This document shows positions 24,019 through 36,419 of a stretch of 64,000 nt of DNA, piece by piece. The stretch spans positions 6,190,001 through 6,254,000 of the forward strand of contig OY987233.1 of the NCBI GenBank assembly GCA_963920705.1, in the 5' to 3' direction. Made by a program: the position numbers and the translations under genes. Every line of letters starts with the position of its first letter. Within the stretch, counting starts at the first letter, position 1. The notes under the pieces are model-generated. The model did no database searches. It was not told the DNA's origin and saw only the letters and a list, made by a program, of their open reading frames with translations. The DNA comes from Odiellus spinosus. Its lineage: Eukaryota; Arthropoda; Arachnida; Opiliones; Phalangiidae.

Positions 24019-26310
24019 AATTGAGTTTGAATTCAATTGAATATTCTCCCGTGCTCGAGGCAACCGCCCCATCAGAGTGTAACCATGGCAACGCTCGCGC
24101 CAAAACGCGCGCCTCCAACTTTATTTACTTTAAAACGGATTTAGTCTGGATTTAGGCTTAGCGCAAAATCAACTAGAAAGATCTTTTCCGAGCGTAAAAG
24201 TGGAATTATTTTACTTGTAATAATTAGAATAATATCGTTTTCGTTTCGATCAATTCTTTTTTATAGTTATAGTTCATTTAGAATTAAATATCTTGAAATT
24301 AACTGGTCTAAGTGGTCTTTTGATATCTCGTTAAGCTCACGTTTTTTCTACACAAGAGATGGCTTCACGAAAAATGGGAGACCACGACTCGTAGAAATGG
24401 CACAGAGGTTTCACAATTTACTTATGGTATTTGAAATAAAAGCATTATAGGTTTGAAAGTGTTGAAACTTAAAACTGAATATCTTTGGGTTTTATACCAT
24501 TCTATCTTTATTGAGATAAACTTGCAAGGCTTAATTTAGTTTAGATATAATTAGGATGATCGGCTTTACAAAGTTCTCAGTTGTAATTGATTTAAATTGA
24601 ATATTTTGAAAATAAATAAATTGTAATTTTAAACCTACAAGTGTTGCTACATATTCATGTAACATCTTTCATTTAAAAGTAACTATGATGTAATCTACAT
24701 TAATTTTTAATCACCAATAAAACTGGTCATATATTATTACACTCGAACCTATAATAATTTATAAATATCTTCATTATATCTTTAAACTTCTATTTAGTCA
24801 AATTCCGTTTCAATTTTCCAATTTGGAGCGATTTCGACAAAAATAAGTCATTTTTCCTCATTGGGTAAATGTTAATTACAGCAAATTAACGCGTAAATTA
24901 TCACATTTACGGTAATTTTCAAACTCTTAATTGAAACCCCAAAGGTTGGGAAACAAAATACCTAGAAGTTACTTCATATGAATTCAAGACAGTGACAACA
25001 GTCTCTGATAACAAAAGAATCTCATTGTTACGCAAAAAAATATCGAAATTACTCGAAGCTAGGAGGAGGAGAGACTCCAAGACAACGCGATGTCTCGGGA
25101 AGCTCCGCCAGAAGAATTCCTTGCTTTGTCATCAGTAGTTGGGAATGATTTTTAGAGGTAAATCGGAAGAGAGAGAGAAAAGCTACTGGGGCTCTACCCC
25201 CCCTACCCCCCATTCCTTTTAAGGTTGCTGTGGTATTCAGGAGGGTCATCTAAGTTTCGGGGGAGGGGCTGAAGCTAAGGGTGCGCTTGCTCAGTGCGTT
25301 GATGTCCTAAAAGGGGAGAACTTCGGAGGAATGTTTCCGAACTCCGAATCTAGTCTCTCTCTATGGTGGAAGAACTTTCGAGCAACGGAAGATGATTCCG
25401 ATTTACCCCAAAACTCACGTGTAAACCCCTCACGCGATTGACAAACTTGTAAAACTAACGTGAAATATTAAAAAAAAAAAAAACAACGTTGGATAGGAAA
25501 AACTACTAACAAAATATGGTAAGTTACTGGAATGTTAAAAATGTTGTATTGACTTTAAAAATATCAATGTCAACTTGTTATAATTACTAATTATTTTCAC
25601 AAGTAACTATTTTATCAAAACGACGTTTCGAAGTCACTAATTCATCTTAAGGTCATTTACATGACCTCAAATTGAGGTAGTACTTTGAAATGTTGTCGTT
25701 TTAATAAAATTTTATGGAAGTTTTCTTGTCAATATTAATTTTAACGAATTTTACTTGAAATAAGAATATTAGTTTTAAAATAATTAATCTTAATTGTTTT
25801 AATTTTGAAGATGAATTAAAGGGATAATATTAGCTGAAATTAAGTTTTTTTTTTCTGATTCCTTATTTCCCATTGAATTTTTTTCTTAATTTTAAAGTAC
25901 AAATACAATTAGAAAATATTTTTTCTAAATTTTTTATCTTTTAAACGTGTGTTTGAATTTCGCTACAGTGGCATCTCTTCCAATCACCGGCCGCGTTAAA
26001 AGACAGTTAATATATTTTTTTTTTTTATATTTTGTTTATAGAAATATAACTTTTGGATCGCACTCTTATTTCAATTTCTATAATTTTAAAATTAGGCTTA
26101 GCGCATCGAATCTGGCCATTTATTTCTACAAATCGTTTCGCCACTTTTACTAAATTAACATAAAAGTCCGGTTAATACACCAACTGGATCTTTAAAAGCT
26201 ATAGGCTTATTATCCCAATCATCATCTATTCTAAAACAAACGCGGAACAGACTCTAGCTTCCGATTGGTCGTAAAGTCACTTCATTAATATAAGTCCTGT
26301 AATATGTAGT
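24019..26310. other. Long stretch without a recognised gene
   Basis: The interval is AT-rich apart from a GC-richer patch at about 25055-25390. I find no repeat copy and no convincing coding region. A TTAATATAAG sequence at 26285-26294, preceded by GATTGGTCG at 26264, lies just before the GAA/TTC tandem repeat and could be promoter-like; that is speculative. Confidence 0.35.
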
Positions 26311-26764
26311 CCAGAATGTTCTAGAAAATTCTGGAGAGGTCTAGAAAAGTTTGGAAAGTTCTTGAAAGTTCTAGAAAGGTCGAGAAAAGTTTGGAAAGTT
26401 CTTGAAAGGTCTGGAAGTTCTGAAAAAATTCCGGAGAAGTCTAGAAAGGTCTGGAAGTTTTGGAAAATTCCGGAAAAGTCTAGAAAAGGTCTGGGAAGTT
26501 TTGAAAAATTCTGAAAAAGTCTAGAAAGGTCTGGGAAGTTTTGGAAAATTCCGAAAGTCTAGAAAGGTCTGGGAAGTTTGGAAAATTCCGAAAGTCTAGA
26601 AAGGTCTGGGAAGTTTTGGAAAATTCCGAAAGTCTAGAAAGGTCTGGGAAGTCCTGGAAAATTCCTAAAGTCTAGAAAGGTCTGGGAAGTCCTGGAAAAT
26701 TCCGAAAGTCTAGAAAGGTCTATTAAAAATCGGGAAAATTCTAGAAAAATCTAGAAAATTCTAA
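26311..26764. repeat. Degenerate ~38-bp tandem repeat rich in heat-shock-element-like blocks
   Basis: About eleven degenerate copies of TCTAGAAAGGTCTGGGAAGT plus TTTGGAAAATTCCGAAAG. The left part contains uninterrupted alternating GAA/TTC triplets at 5-bp spacing: GAA-TTC-GAA-TTC at 26314-26331; five triplets at 26354-26376; three at 26394-26406. That is the arrangement bound by heat shock factor trimers (nGAAnnTTCnnGAAn). Later copies keep GAAAATTCC with weaker neighbours. No gene is recognised next to it. Confidence 0.85.
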
Positions 26765-27584
26765 AAAAAACTACCGTGATTTTTCAGGGTTTTTTATAGT
26801 AAAATTACTAGCTGTTAGTGATAGAATCTGTCCAGTCAACAGTTGAATCTGGTAGTCTTTTAAACTGGTTTTAAATCGGAGAAACAGATATAACTGCAGA
26901 TATCAGGCACTCATTTTAGTAAGAGAGAACATTTAAGATATTATAAAAGTCTTCTTCTATGATGTTATACTACCAAAGTTTTACTAGTAACCAATAAATA
27001 AGGCTAGAAAAGTAGATGACTATGTTATTCAGAAATAAATCGTGGCAGAACCAAGTGTTTACTAGACCTCACGTCACCGTAACTTAACATTAAGGTTTAG
27101 CTTACAATTGTGATTTAAATGATAACAATAAAAATAACTTTTAATTGAATTTACACTTCATTATCCGTTTAATTTAACTATAAATAGGTGCAAGCTCTGC
27201 AGTCGAGTCAAAACTTCTTCGTAAAGTAATTCGTTAGTTTTAAATGGGTTTACACCGAGCTTCATTGTAGGATATTATAGGAAGTTCTCTGATCTCGGGA
27301 CACAATGGAGTTTGCCTCATTACCTCTGTCGACGGTCAACCAATATTTAAAAGGTTTATGGCCAGTTCGCATCATTTAATTTAAAAAATTACAAATGCCT
27401 AATCTTGTAATTGCCACGAGGTTAGTGACCTAATTTTCTTGGTCTATAAACTTCTTAATTTATTACAAACAAACTTGTTTATAATAAACTTTCTCAAGGA
27501 GTTTCAAAGAATAATTCGAATAATATAAGGTTTTTCGGATTTAAATTAATTCTTAAAGTATTTGTGAGGAATGAAATGAATCTG
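26765..27584. other. No gene or element recognised
   Basis: AT-rich sequence without a supported open frame. Confidence 0.4.
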
Positions 27585-27986
27585 TTAAAGGGATAATGCA
27601 GCCTTAAACCAAGTGTATTTTATCTATTCCTTATCGTTTAAATAGGCCTAATCCAACAGAAAAAAAATTAAATATTGAACTAGAAATACCAGTAAAATAG
27701 GCTTAGCTGGATTCATGGAGATATCCTGAACTTCCCGTAGAAGGACTAGCGACCAATGACATTGTTCGATGGCTCTTATATGGGGAATGCAGGATCTCCA
27801 TGATCCTTATACGTAAAGTTAAAGGATATCTCCATGAATCCAGCTAAGCCTATTTTGATGGTAAGTTTTAAATTTATTTCTAGTTTAAAATACATTTGTA
27901 AATTTTTGTTACTGTTGGATTAGGCCTATTTAAACGATAAGGAATCGATAAAAATCACTTGTTTTTAGGTTACAGTCTCCCTTTAA
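27585..27986. mobile_element. Family A foldback element, complete (402 bp)
   Basis: TTAA at 27585-27588 and 27983-27986 enclose AGGGATAATGCAGCCTTA and GGTTACAGTCTCCCT. The centre differs from other copies, and an extra ATCTCCATGA block is present in the right arm. Confidence 0.9.
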
Positions 27987-28929
27987 CAACTAATTTTAAG
28001 TTGTAATATCAGTGATTCAGCACTGGTTTTAATTTTTGGCTTTATTCGCAAAAAAATGAACATTCCTCTGAATTTCGGAACTTTGTGGTAGAAATTTCCT
28101 TTCATCTTTAAAGGGCCGAAGTTTCGATTCCAAAAGATGAAAGATAAACTTTCAACTCTGATTTCTTTGATTATTGATCGTTGGAAAAAAATTGAAATAC
28201 TTTTCGCCACGAGAAAAATCATTTGTCGCGAATATAATTTGAAACAAAAATCAGGTTAGCAAAATAGTAGGACACTATGTCTATTTTAAAATAGATTAAT
28301 TTAAATCTATTAAGAACTCGAATAAATTTCCATTATTATTTTCACGGAAATTATGATTAAGAAGTTAAAAATTAATATAGGTTAACACGTGATTAGGTAA
28401 AAATAAAATAAAACTGATTTTATTTTAAAAATTGACTGTGAGACAGTTTCAAACCGTAGTTCGTTATTCAATCTAAATTTTATTGATGTTGTACTAGCTT
28501 TTTTAACAATGCGGGCGTTATAGAAATATTTTTTAAATATTCCATTTATTTTTTAGCGACAGACACGGTTCTATATTTATATTGTGATAATATTTTTTAA
28601 TAAAAATTGTTTCTAATATTTTTCTGCGATAATAGTCGTTTTATTTTGCACTATCATAGTGTGACGTAGGTTTTACTTATCACATTAGTCGCTAAAAATC
28701 CGCTCAACTAAAATGAAAAGTAAAGCAGACAACACAAATCCTTCAGAGATTTTTTTTTTTTTTTCCTATTCAATTCAATTTGACGAGGCACGAAATGAGT
28801 GCAGGGTTGCATATGTCTACCTTAATTAAGGTATTATTGATTATTTCTATCGTTTTATCATACTATTAAAACGTCATACTTAAAATATTACACCTCAGTT
28901 GATGAGTTCTTAAGAAATTTCAAAATAAA
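27987..28929. other. No gene or element recognised
   Basis: AT-rich. A 79-codon minus frame at 27983-28222 starts inside the family A end and has no recognisable content. Confidence 0.4.
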
Positions 28930-29355
28930 AATATCAAAAATATAATGCAAGCTAACAAGAAGCGATTTTTAATCGATTCCTTATCGTTTAAATATGCCTA
29001 ATCAATCAGTAAAATAATTTACAAACAAATATTAAACTAGAAATAAATTTAAAACTTACCAGGAAAATAAGCTTAGCGGGATTCATGGAGAATTCAATCC
29101 CTCGTGTAAGGGCTAGCGACTGATCGAATGTTATATCAAGCCTCATAGAGATCTCGCCTTAACGAAGGGCCTTTGGTCATTGGTCGCTAGGAAATCAGAA
29201 TATCCATGAATCCAGCTAAGCCTATTTTCTCTGTAAGTTTTAATTTTTTTCTAGTTTAATATTTGTTTGTTAATTTTTTAACTGATGGATTTAGGGTTAT
29301 TTAAACGATAAGTAATCGATTAAAAATCACTTGTTAAGTTCTATTCTTCCTTTAA
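28930..29355. mobile_element. Family A foldback element with degenerate left end
   Basis: The left end reads AAAATATAATGCAAGCTAAC in place of TTAAAGGGAGAATGCAACC. The right end is CTATTCTTCCTTTAA near 29355. The internal arms and the central ATTGGTCGC are preserved. Confidence 0.85.
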
Positions 29356-29940
29356 GTAGTTAAAATGCAACAGCTCGATGTTAAAATGCAACAAATGGGT
29401 GTTTAAAAACCTATCATAATTTCTTTGTCAATTTTAGCGCAATTATAACACGATTAAAATAGACGCAACCAACTTATCAAAACCCCTTTTAAGAAATGAC
29501 AAGAATTTTGGATTTTTTTTTCTTTTCAAGAGGATTTAAAAAAAAATAATGTGATTAAAGATTTTTTTTCCGTTTTTCTTCCTTCCAACCGAAAGTAAAA
29601 ATGGGCTTTCGCCTCAGCCACCGCGAATTCGCCGAGAAAAGACGATATTGGCTCTAGGGATTACTCTTTTTCTCAGGAAGCTTTCTTTGCCCCATTCCCC
29701 GCACCCCCAGATAAAAATAAAAATAAGACGCAATTTTTTAAAAGTTACTTGGTACTTTAAAAAAAAAAGTCCTGTTGCTAAAACATTCCTCGACTGAGAA
29801 TGCAATCCTTATTAAACTCACTTATTTATAGGATGTTTATGTCTATTTCTATAATCTGTTGAAACAAATGGATTTCAAACATGTTTATCTACACAGAATG
29901 CTCTATACAGAGAGCAAGGTTTATATTCAACCAGGAATAC
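29356..29940. other. No gene or element recognised
   Basis: AT-rich sequence with several short homopolymer runs. Confidence 0.4.
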
Positions 29941-30767
29941 AGCTCGGAATCGGATAATGAATAACTTAGGATATCCATTGATAACTAGCCCTTTCTTCAG
30001 ATATTTTAATCTCGGATAAATTGTTAATATAAAACCACAAATTATATTAACAGACGCGTATCAAATGGATACCAATTATCCGGAGATAAAATTTGAAGCT
30101 CGATTAATAAACAAATTACGCGTTTTTTCTAACGGATAATGCGAAGATAAAAATACGACGTTTCTCGAAATCCGTGTAGAATGAAATATAATAATTAGAT
30201 TTTAATCTAAATTGAAAGGAAGAGCGACTAAATTACTACATTCTAGCTTCGAGATCTCAATTTGGGTTAAACTCCGCGAAGAAACTCGAGTTTCAAATGT
30301 TTCTTATCGGCGAATGAATAACTCGTATAACGTATCAATTTCAAAATAACAATGAGGACGAATAAAAAGGTTGCCTTACATTCAGATACGTAATTAACTC
30401 GAATAAGAAATGAATGTTTTTCGCGAACTGATAATATCTGATTGACATTCACGATGGTCTTATTCAATTAACAAAAGTTTCATAGATACAGATTCCCAAT
30501 CAACAGGCCTTATTTGGCTTCTTAGAATATAGATAATAATGGACTTATGATAGTACTCATATCGGAATCTGTTGAGTGGCAATAAATTATATTGTCACGA
30601 CAATATTTTGAATAATTCTTGGGAATTTTGTGGTTAAAAGCAGATGTATTTGAAATATAAATATTTATAATTAGAGGTATTATATTTCTTTTTTCGCGAA
30701 CGGATATCTGATTGACATTCACGATGGTCTTATTCAATTAACAAAAGTTATACGAATTCCGAGCTCT
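29941..30767 (+). repeat. Family R element, long form (827 bp)
   Basis: It runs from AGCTCGGAATCGGATAATGA to TACGAATTCCGAGCTCT, so its ends are inverted copies of AGAGCTCGGAAT. A 60-bp block (TTTTCGCGAAC...TCACGATGGTCTTATTCAAT) occurs twice, at 30419-30481 and 30691-30749. Related long copies lie at 1-361 (inverted) and 63171-63745. No transposase is encoded. Confidence 0.75.
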
Positions 30768-31275
30768 AGTTCTGATTACTATGTTGTATATCGTTGTAAC
30801 TTCAAATTTGTAATATAATAAAAGTATACAGATAATATGTATCATATAGGCAACTTCTCACCAGAATAGTTTTCCCATTCTTATCTATAGTTTTGCCATA
30901 GAATAGAAACAATATGAAAAAAAAGAAAACAAGAAAAAAATCTTTTCGATTTGGTACAGTCATAAGCTCCTGAGGGGCTTCGAGACTCGAAACCTGCTCG
31001 ATGGTGTGCCGAAAAGAAAAGTTTTTTTGCGGTGTTTCTAGTGTTTTTCTTATTCCCTGGGCTTGGTCGAGCCTCAAACCACATAGGGGGCAAAGAATGC
31101 TATGAAATCCAATGATTTTTTTGTTTACTTATCTTCATATTTTCTGTACCAAAACTAAAACCAAAAAAATATGTTTTCTATTTTCAAAAAATACGTTATA
31201 AATATATATTTCTACCGATATTGGTTTTGAAATATATACATATGCTTAATAAGTAAATTTAATTCACAGTTAGAG
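30768..31275. other. No gene or element recognised
   Basis: Two overlapping minus frames at 30802-31093 have no recognisable content. Confidence 0.4.
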
Positions 31276-31370
31276 CCTTAAAGGAGAATATACCCTAACA
31301 AAGAGTGATTTTTTTATCTATTCCTTATCGTTTAAATAGGCCTAATCCAATAGTAAAGCATTTACAGAGA
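31276..31370 (+). mobile_element. Left-end fragment of a family A element
   Basis: TTAAAGGAGAATATACCCTAAC through ATTCCTTATCGTTTAAATAG to AAGCATTTACAGA; the sequence then leaves the element. Confidence 0.8.
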
Positions 31371-31388
31371 AGCATCCCCTTTTCTGCA

Positions 31389-31792
31389 TGGATTTCGTAT
31401 AATTTTTATTAATTGGATAAAATCTACTAAATTCTGATGTATATTATCTGTTTGATTAAAAATATACTATTTTTCATTCGAGTTAACTTATTCGAAGATA
31501 AAAGTAAAAAACATAATCCATATCCGTTTTTATCCAAAAATGGCCTTATCTTAGAATATTATCCGCGTTATACGTTCGGATAAAAATGTTCAAAATTTAT
31601 TTTCGTGAATAATAACGAATAAAAAGATGATTTAAAATCTTAGGTTCGTTGTTTTATTTATATTCTTCGAATTAAAAGTCAATTTGAAATATTTTTCTTA
31701 TATTTTAGACTAATTCTGGAAACGTCAATTTTCTTATCCATCGTTATACGTTTGAATACGAGTAATTTGTTCGTAGATAAAAAGCTGACTTT
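31389..31792 (+). repeat. Family R element, short form, ends missing
   Basis: TTCGTATAATTTTTATTAAT through ATCCATATCCGTTTTTATCC and GTTATACGTTCGGATAAAAA to GTAATTTGTTCGTAGATAAA. It matches the inverted 543-bp copies at 51587 and 56424 but both GAGCTC termini are gone. Confidence 0.75.
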
Positions 31793-32337
31793 AATCCTTA
31801 ATTTTGAAATAATTAAGTTAATTCTAAATTATTTGACTGGAGGAAGAAACATTATTATTGGATAGGGCCTTCATTTTGTTTCTTTCAGGTTCCCTTTAAT
31901 TTTAAAATCATACACTTCAAATTAACCACTTATAAATGATAACACCATACTGATATACATCAATCAATTTCAAATTTACACGAAGCTTTAGTATAAATGG
32001 AAATCTAATTGCATTACGGAATTCAAGCCCGAAAGGATTTTGAAAATTAAGGACCCGAAAACAACGAAATCAATTACCGGGATCTAAATGGTTCCAAACA
32101 CACACTTCTCCTTAATGTATCACCCAGAAACTTCAACGCCAACTAAACTACGATATTACTTAGAGAGAAAACGTATAATATGAGTTAGAAACGAAACTCT
32201 AGTTTTCATTTCGGAACCTACATAGCAAAAAAGTATTCGACACTTTTTTGGTGTTTAAATTAATTTCTAAAGTTTGGTTAAGTTTGAATGTAAGTGAAGT
32301 ATAAAATCAGCCCACTGGCTCTCGAATTCAATAAGAC
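31793..32337. other. No gene or element recognised
   Basis: AT-rich sequence between two mobile-element copies. Confidence 0.4.
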
Positions 32338-32692
32338 CAAAAGTCTATCACTTTATTGCATAAGAGTAAACAACGCCCCGTAGCTTAATACTCTCAGCAA
32401 AGGTCCAGTTTGACGTCATCGCCCATCACTTAAAAATAGACAAAAAAGGCATCACCCCTGTCTGGTTCAAGTGCTTTGGACTCTTCCTCGATATTTCTAG
32501 TCGGGAGAAAGGGACGGAATTTAGGCGGGCCGCGCTTGGCTATATTGTCATCCCTCCCAACTCCGGAATATCTCCGCAGAGTGGCGCTTCCTCCGTTCAC
32601 TATTTATACAGACTGCGCCGCTAGAGTGTCTCGAATCAGAATCTGCCAGTACCTTTGCTGATTGTATTAAGCTACGGGGCGTTGTGGTGACA
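32338..32692. mobile_element. Family B element, almost complete
   Basis: The left end CAAAAGTCTATCACTTTATT is intact, followed by GTAAACAACGCCCCGTAGCT. The right arm GTATTAAGCTACGGGGCGTT is present but the outer ~25 bp are missing. The interior is about 45 bp shorter than in the 8718 copy. Confidence 0.87.
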
Positions 32693-33108
32693 GCCTCACT
32701 TTCTCCCTACACAAAGATGTGTTGAATTCTAGATAAAGGCGGTATATGTTCCGTACGTAGTGCAATTTAATATTGTTTTACACTGCGGTGAACAGAAAGA
32801 GGAACATGGCATCTCTTTCCTCTCGCGGGACAATTTCTTTCGCATTTTTCTAAGCTTTTTTTTTTAAGCCTTGGTCTCCGCGCGCCATTAATTATTTTAG
32901 AAGGGGAGAATAGTTGCCCCTAGAAAAAAAGCCCGGCTAAATGACGTTGTTCGAGATAAGATTTTTACATACAACCTTATTCATCGCGCAGAAAAAGGGA
33001 ATATCCGGGAGATGGGATGACACGAAAATAGCTCTGATAGAAAGAAAAAAATTCGCTTAAATTTATTTGTTGGTTACTTAGGTGAATGTCGTTTGTAACT
33101 TGAATGCA
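32693..33108. other. No gene or element recognised
   Basis: Mixed sequence between family B and family A copies. Confidence 0.4.
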
Positions 33109-33440
33109 TTAAAGGGAGAATGGAACCTAATTACAAGTGATTTGTATCGATTCCTTATCGTTTAAATTGGCCTAATCCACCAGTGAAAAAATTTACAATC
33201 AAATATTAAACTAGAAATAAATTTAAAACTTACCATCAAAATAGGCTTAGATAGATTCATCGAGATCATGTATTTCTTCGCATATATGAGTCAGCGACCA
33301 ATAAACAAAGGCTGCCGTCGTTAAGGCGAGACTTCCAATAACATTTGATTAGTCGCCGACCCTTCAATGGGAATAAATTCAGGATCTCAATGAATCCAGT
33401 TAAGCCTATTTTCCGGGTAAGTTTTAAATATATTTCGAAA
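33109..33440 (+). mobile_element. Family A element, right end truncated
   Basis: TTAA (33109-33112) plus AGGGAGAATGGAACCTAA begins the left arm. The right arm is present to GGGTAAGTTTTAAATATATT, then the sequence leaves the element. Confidence 0.88.
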
Positions 33441-33510
33441 GGTAAGACGTTCTGGATTAAGTATTTTACGAAAAAGACCGCGTGAAAGCAACCATATCAC
33501 GTGCAAAAAG

Positions 33511-33620
33511 CATTAGAATCAACTGTAGGCTCTAAAAATTGCGAAATCACGCGACCATAATGATGACGTAGTATTGCGGGGAATTTTAGTTTTCAAAAAT
33601 TTCTAAAATGGCGATTATAA
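33511..33620 (+). repeat. Dispersed repeat, second copy of 11116-11232
   Basis: GAATCAACTGTAGGCTC, GCGAAATCACGCGACCATAA and TTCTAAAATGGCGAT match the earlier copy in the same order with small indels. Its nature is unknown. Confidence 0.65.
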
Positions 33621-33689
33621 AATATTAAAATATTGATTTTTATTGTGGCATTAATTATTTTTATGCTGCAAATGTGTAAATGTTTTGAC

Positions 33690-33897
33690 ACAAGTCTATC
33701 TTTTATTCCATAAAAGCAAACAACGCCTCATAGCTTAATACTATCAGCAAAGGTTCAGTTTTACGTCAAAGCCCATCACTTAAAATAAGTCAAAAAACTC
33801 ATCACCCCAGTCTGGCTCGAGTGGTTTGGACTCTTCCTCGATATTTTGAGTTAGGAGAGAGGGACGCAATTTAGACGGACCCCCTCTTGGCTATAAT
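33690..33897 (+). mobile_element. Family B element, right part missing
   Basis: It starts ACAAGTCTATCTTTTATTCC, keeps the CATAGCTTAATACTATCAGC block and the interior to CTTGGCTATAA, and then stops. It is the element closest to the receptor cluster. Confidence 0.82.
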
Positions 33898-34291
33898 TTT
33901 CTAGTACCAATTTAAATGTACAATTATCATAATAGCTTAACAATTAATATTTCAGTATAACAATTAACACACGTATTTTTTTCCATTGCCAGGAGAAATT
34001 GAAACATCCATTGAGAAAAATGTTTAAAAACATTAATTACTTAAATTTTACATTTAAAGATTCAGTTTAAAGTTTAACACATATTCAAGCTAAAGGAAAT
34101 TGAGTTATCCACATTAAATTTTGGTCACAAAAGTAAAGTCTATAAGATTGAACTTTGACCCTGATTAAGTCATCTTTATTACAAGATATTCCTTGATTAT
34201 TCGCAACACAATGATTGTACACGACATCTACACTTCGGTAGTTAAGAAAACATGTTAAATTATTACTAAATCAACCATGTAACGGAACAGC
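33898..34291. other. 3' flank of receptor 1
   Basis: AT-rich sequence downstream of the minus-strand receptor 1 gene. No conserved element recognised. Confidence 0.4.
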
Positions 34292-35527
34292 TTACATTAG
34301 TTTAGGTTTACATTGAGAGTTAGTGACATTAATATATAATGATATGCATTCTTCCATCATGTTTGTCGAAACAAACGAACCTGGCTTGCTCTCAACCGGT
34401 GCAAGAGTGATTACAAATGTCAAATAGGATACCGATGCCAAGAACACGGTTAACATGAAACCACGGTCAATCACGATACCCAAAAAGGTGAAATTCAAGT
34501 CCGCTTTCAGTTTATCCCGCAAAAAAGCTTCTTTAGCTTGACCTACCAGAGACAAATTACTGTCATTGTTGGCAGAGCGCCGATGAGACAGTGAGACTAA
34601 ATACTCAGAAGTGTCGTTCATCAGAGACAGATTAAAAATCAAAATGGCGCTACCGAGAAATTTCTCTATTATTATAATCAGAGCAACTAAATAAACGTTT
34701 TGATAGACAGAAGTCCCGAATAAAGCGGCGAAATTGAAGCAGAAATTTCCGACCCATTCGACGATCCAAAGTGAAACGCAGAAGTTCAGCTTTGAATTTA
34801 AATCTGATACGATTATCATAAATTCGGTATGTTGAACCGATAAATTTTGATGATCTGTACTACCTTCCAATAACCGGTTTATGCCCCATTCTCTTATTAT
34901 CAAACGCAGATTTTCCGCAGCGAAACATATCGTTGCTTTCAACGCGCAAATGTAAAGGTTTAGAAATAATTCTAAAATGAAATACATTTGAATGACACAA
35001 ATTTGCAGAATTGAATTCAAACTTTTCTCGTTTTCGGTCGAGAAAATCGATTTAATGTAATCGTTAGCCCAATTGTTGTTTATATTAGAAGTTATCACGA
35101 TAGCAACGCGACTCATAATTACCGAAATTACCATAAATATTTGAAGGTAATTTAAAGTTCGAGTCTTTTGATTCGTAATCTGGGAAGTCGTTCTTTCAAT
35201 CTTGATTAAAGATTCAAAACAAGACGAAGTAATTCCGTTTTTCAAGAAGGATTTATTGACGATGTAGATCGTGCAGATGAACCAAGTAACGTCAACTAGA
35301 ACTGGAAAAATTCTACCAGTTCCTATTTCGCGATATAACAGAAAAGTGATTTGCCTAGCTATGTCCACAAAATATAAATTGATTAGAATTCTTTTAATTT
35401 TTCGTATCACGCGACTTTTTCTCGTAATTAAATGATCGTTTGTGTCAAAATTCGCGCTAAAAAATTTAAGTAATTTGTATTGAAAGTTAAGCAACCAGTT
35501 TTCAGTAACGCAAGACGGCGAAGACAT
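34292..35527 (-). CDS. Receptor 1: gustatory-receptor-like seven-helix protein, intact
   Basis: A single 411-residue frame without introns. It opens with MSSPSCVTENWLL, the start shared by the cluster. Hydrophobic segments fall near residues 46-66, 74-93, 128-147, 175-205, 250-272, 281-303 and 352-375. The loop before the last helix holds DTSEYLVSLSHRRSAN, and the helix reads SYLTFVITL (367-375). The spacing fits the TYhhhhhQF block of insect gustatory receptors, with three of four fixed positions changed. Members of that family are ligand-gated cation channels with a cytoplasmic N-terminus. A 36-residue tail with an NVT glycosylation site and two Cys follows. It is the leftmost member of the cluster and more diverged than the middle ones (NLSVQHTEF where most have DLSTQHTQF). 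The coding call is firm; the receptor class is inferred from motif and topology only. Confidence 0.85.
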   Translation of the reverse strand: MSSPSCVTENWLLNFQYKLLKFFSANFDTNDHLITRKSRVIRKIKRILINLYFVDIARQITFLLYREIGTGRIFPVLVDVTWFICTIYIVNKSFLKNGITSSCFESLIKIERTTSQITNQKTRTLNYLQIFMVISVIMSRVAIVITSNINNNWANDYIKSIFSTENEKSLNSILQICVIQMYFILELFLNLYICALKATICFAAENLRLIIREWGINRLLEGSTDHQNLSVQHTEFMIIVSDLNSKLNFCVSLWIVEWVGNFCFNFAALFGTSVYQNVYLVALIIIIEKFLGSAILIFNLSLMNDTSEYLVSLSHRRSANNDSNLSLVGQAKEAFLRDKLKADLNFTFLGIVIDRGFMLTVFLASVSYLTFVITLAPVESKPGSFVSTNMMEECISLYINVTNSQCKPKLM

Positions 35528-36419
35528 TGTATTTTTATGTGACTTTACTCGCGTATGGATTTGTAGCGATTGAAATGATCGTGGAAGAAATATACCAGCT
35601 GCAATTTTTTTTTAAATTAGTTATATTATGATAACATGTTTTGGATAATTTCTGGGAGTTTGACAGCATGGGAAAAAATATCACGAGGAAATATTGCTTT
35701 TTAAATCGATCAACGAGACAATTATGTAAACATATTGAAGTCCCCATAAAAACTGTGTCAAGAGATAGTATTATACTGGCTCGAGAGGGCTAATTCCACC
35801 TTTGCCCCTAAAATTCAATCACTTGGAGACACTCATTTCTCGATTCGAGGTGCGGAAGTGGTTCCTTTGGGAGTTTTTCATATATTTCATCGCACCGTTT
35901 TGAATTTGAAATTCTTAGATATATTTTGAAATTACGTTTTCGTGAAGAGTTTGTGGTCAAATTCTGGGTTTGAGAAGTTTACGACGAAAGCGTGTGCGAT
36001 TTTTCCGAGGCTCGTTAAACCTTATTTCCTGGACCGTAAAAATAAACCTTCCCTTAAAAATGGTCTAAGTAATTAGGCTAATTAGGGTCGTATCTTCTGC
36101 GGGTCTTTTCCTAGAGTGTGGAAGCTAAGTTCCGCGAATAGCCCCATTCTTAACCTACAAAATGAGCCCTTCCATCTTTAAATAGACACAACCAAAGTTA
36201 AGTTATACATTTTTAATTGAAAGTGTTCAGAAATAGAAGCGTTCAGATTTACGATATTTTCATTTTGAAGATTTATTTCTAACGCCTCAACCCAGAGGTA
36301 TAAAATTTTGAATATGGCGTTTTAATAGTATAATAAAACTAAAAATACAATCCGTGTGATATTAGTCTTCCAAAAAAAATTAGATAGCCTCACTTAAAGA
36401 CCTCTGACTTTGTATATAT
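35528..36419. other. Intergenic region between receptors 1 and 2
   Basis: No gene is seen. The TATA-like block shared by receptors 3-12 is not recognisable upstream of receptor 1, so its promoter has diverged or has another origin. Confidence 0.4.

Noticed and set aside
27983..28222. 79-codon minus-strand frame as a small gene
   Set aside because: It begins inside a transposon terminal repeat and shows low-complexity content without any known motif.
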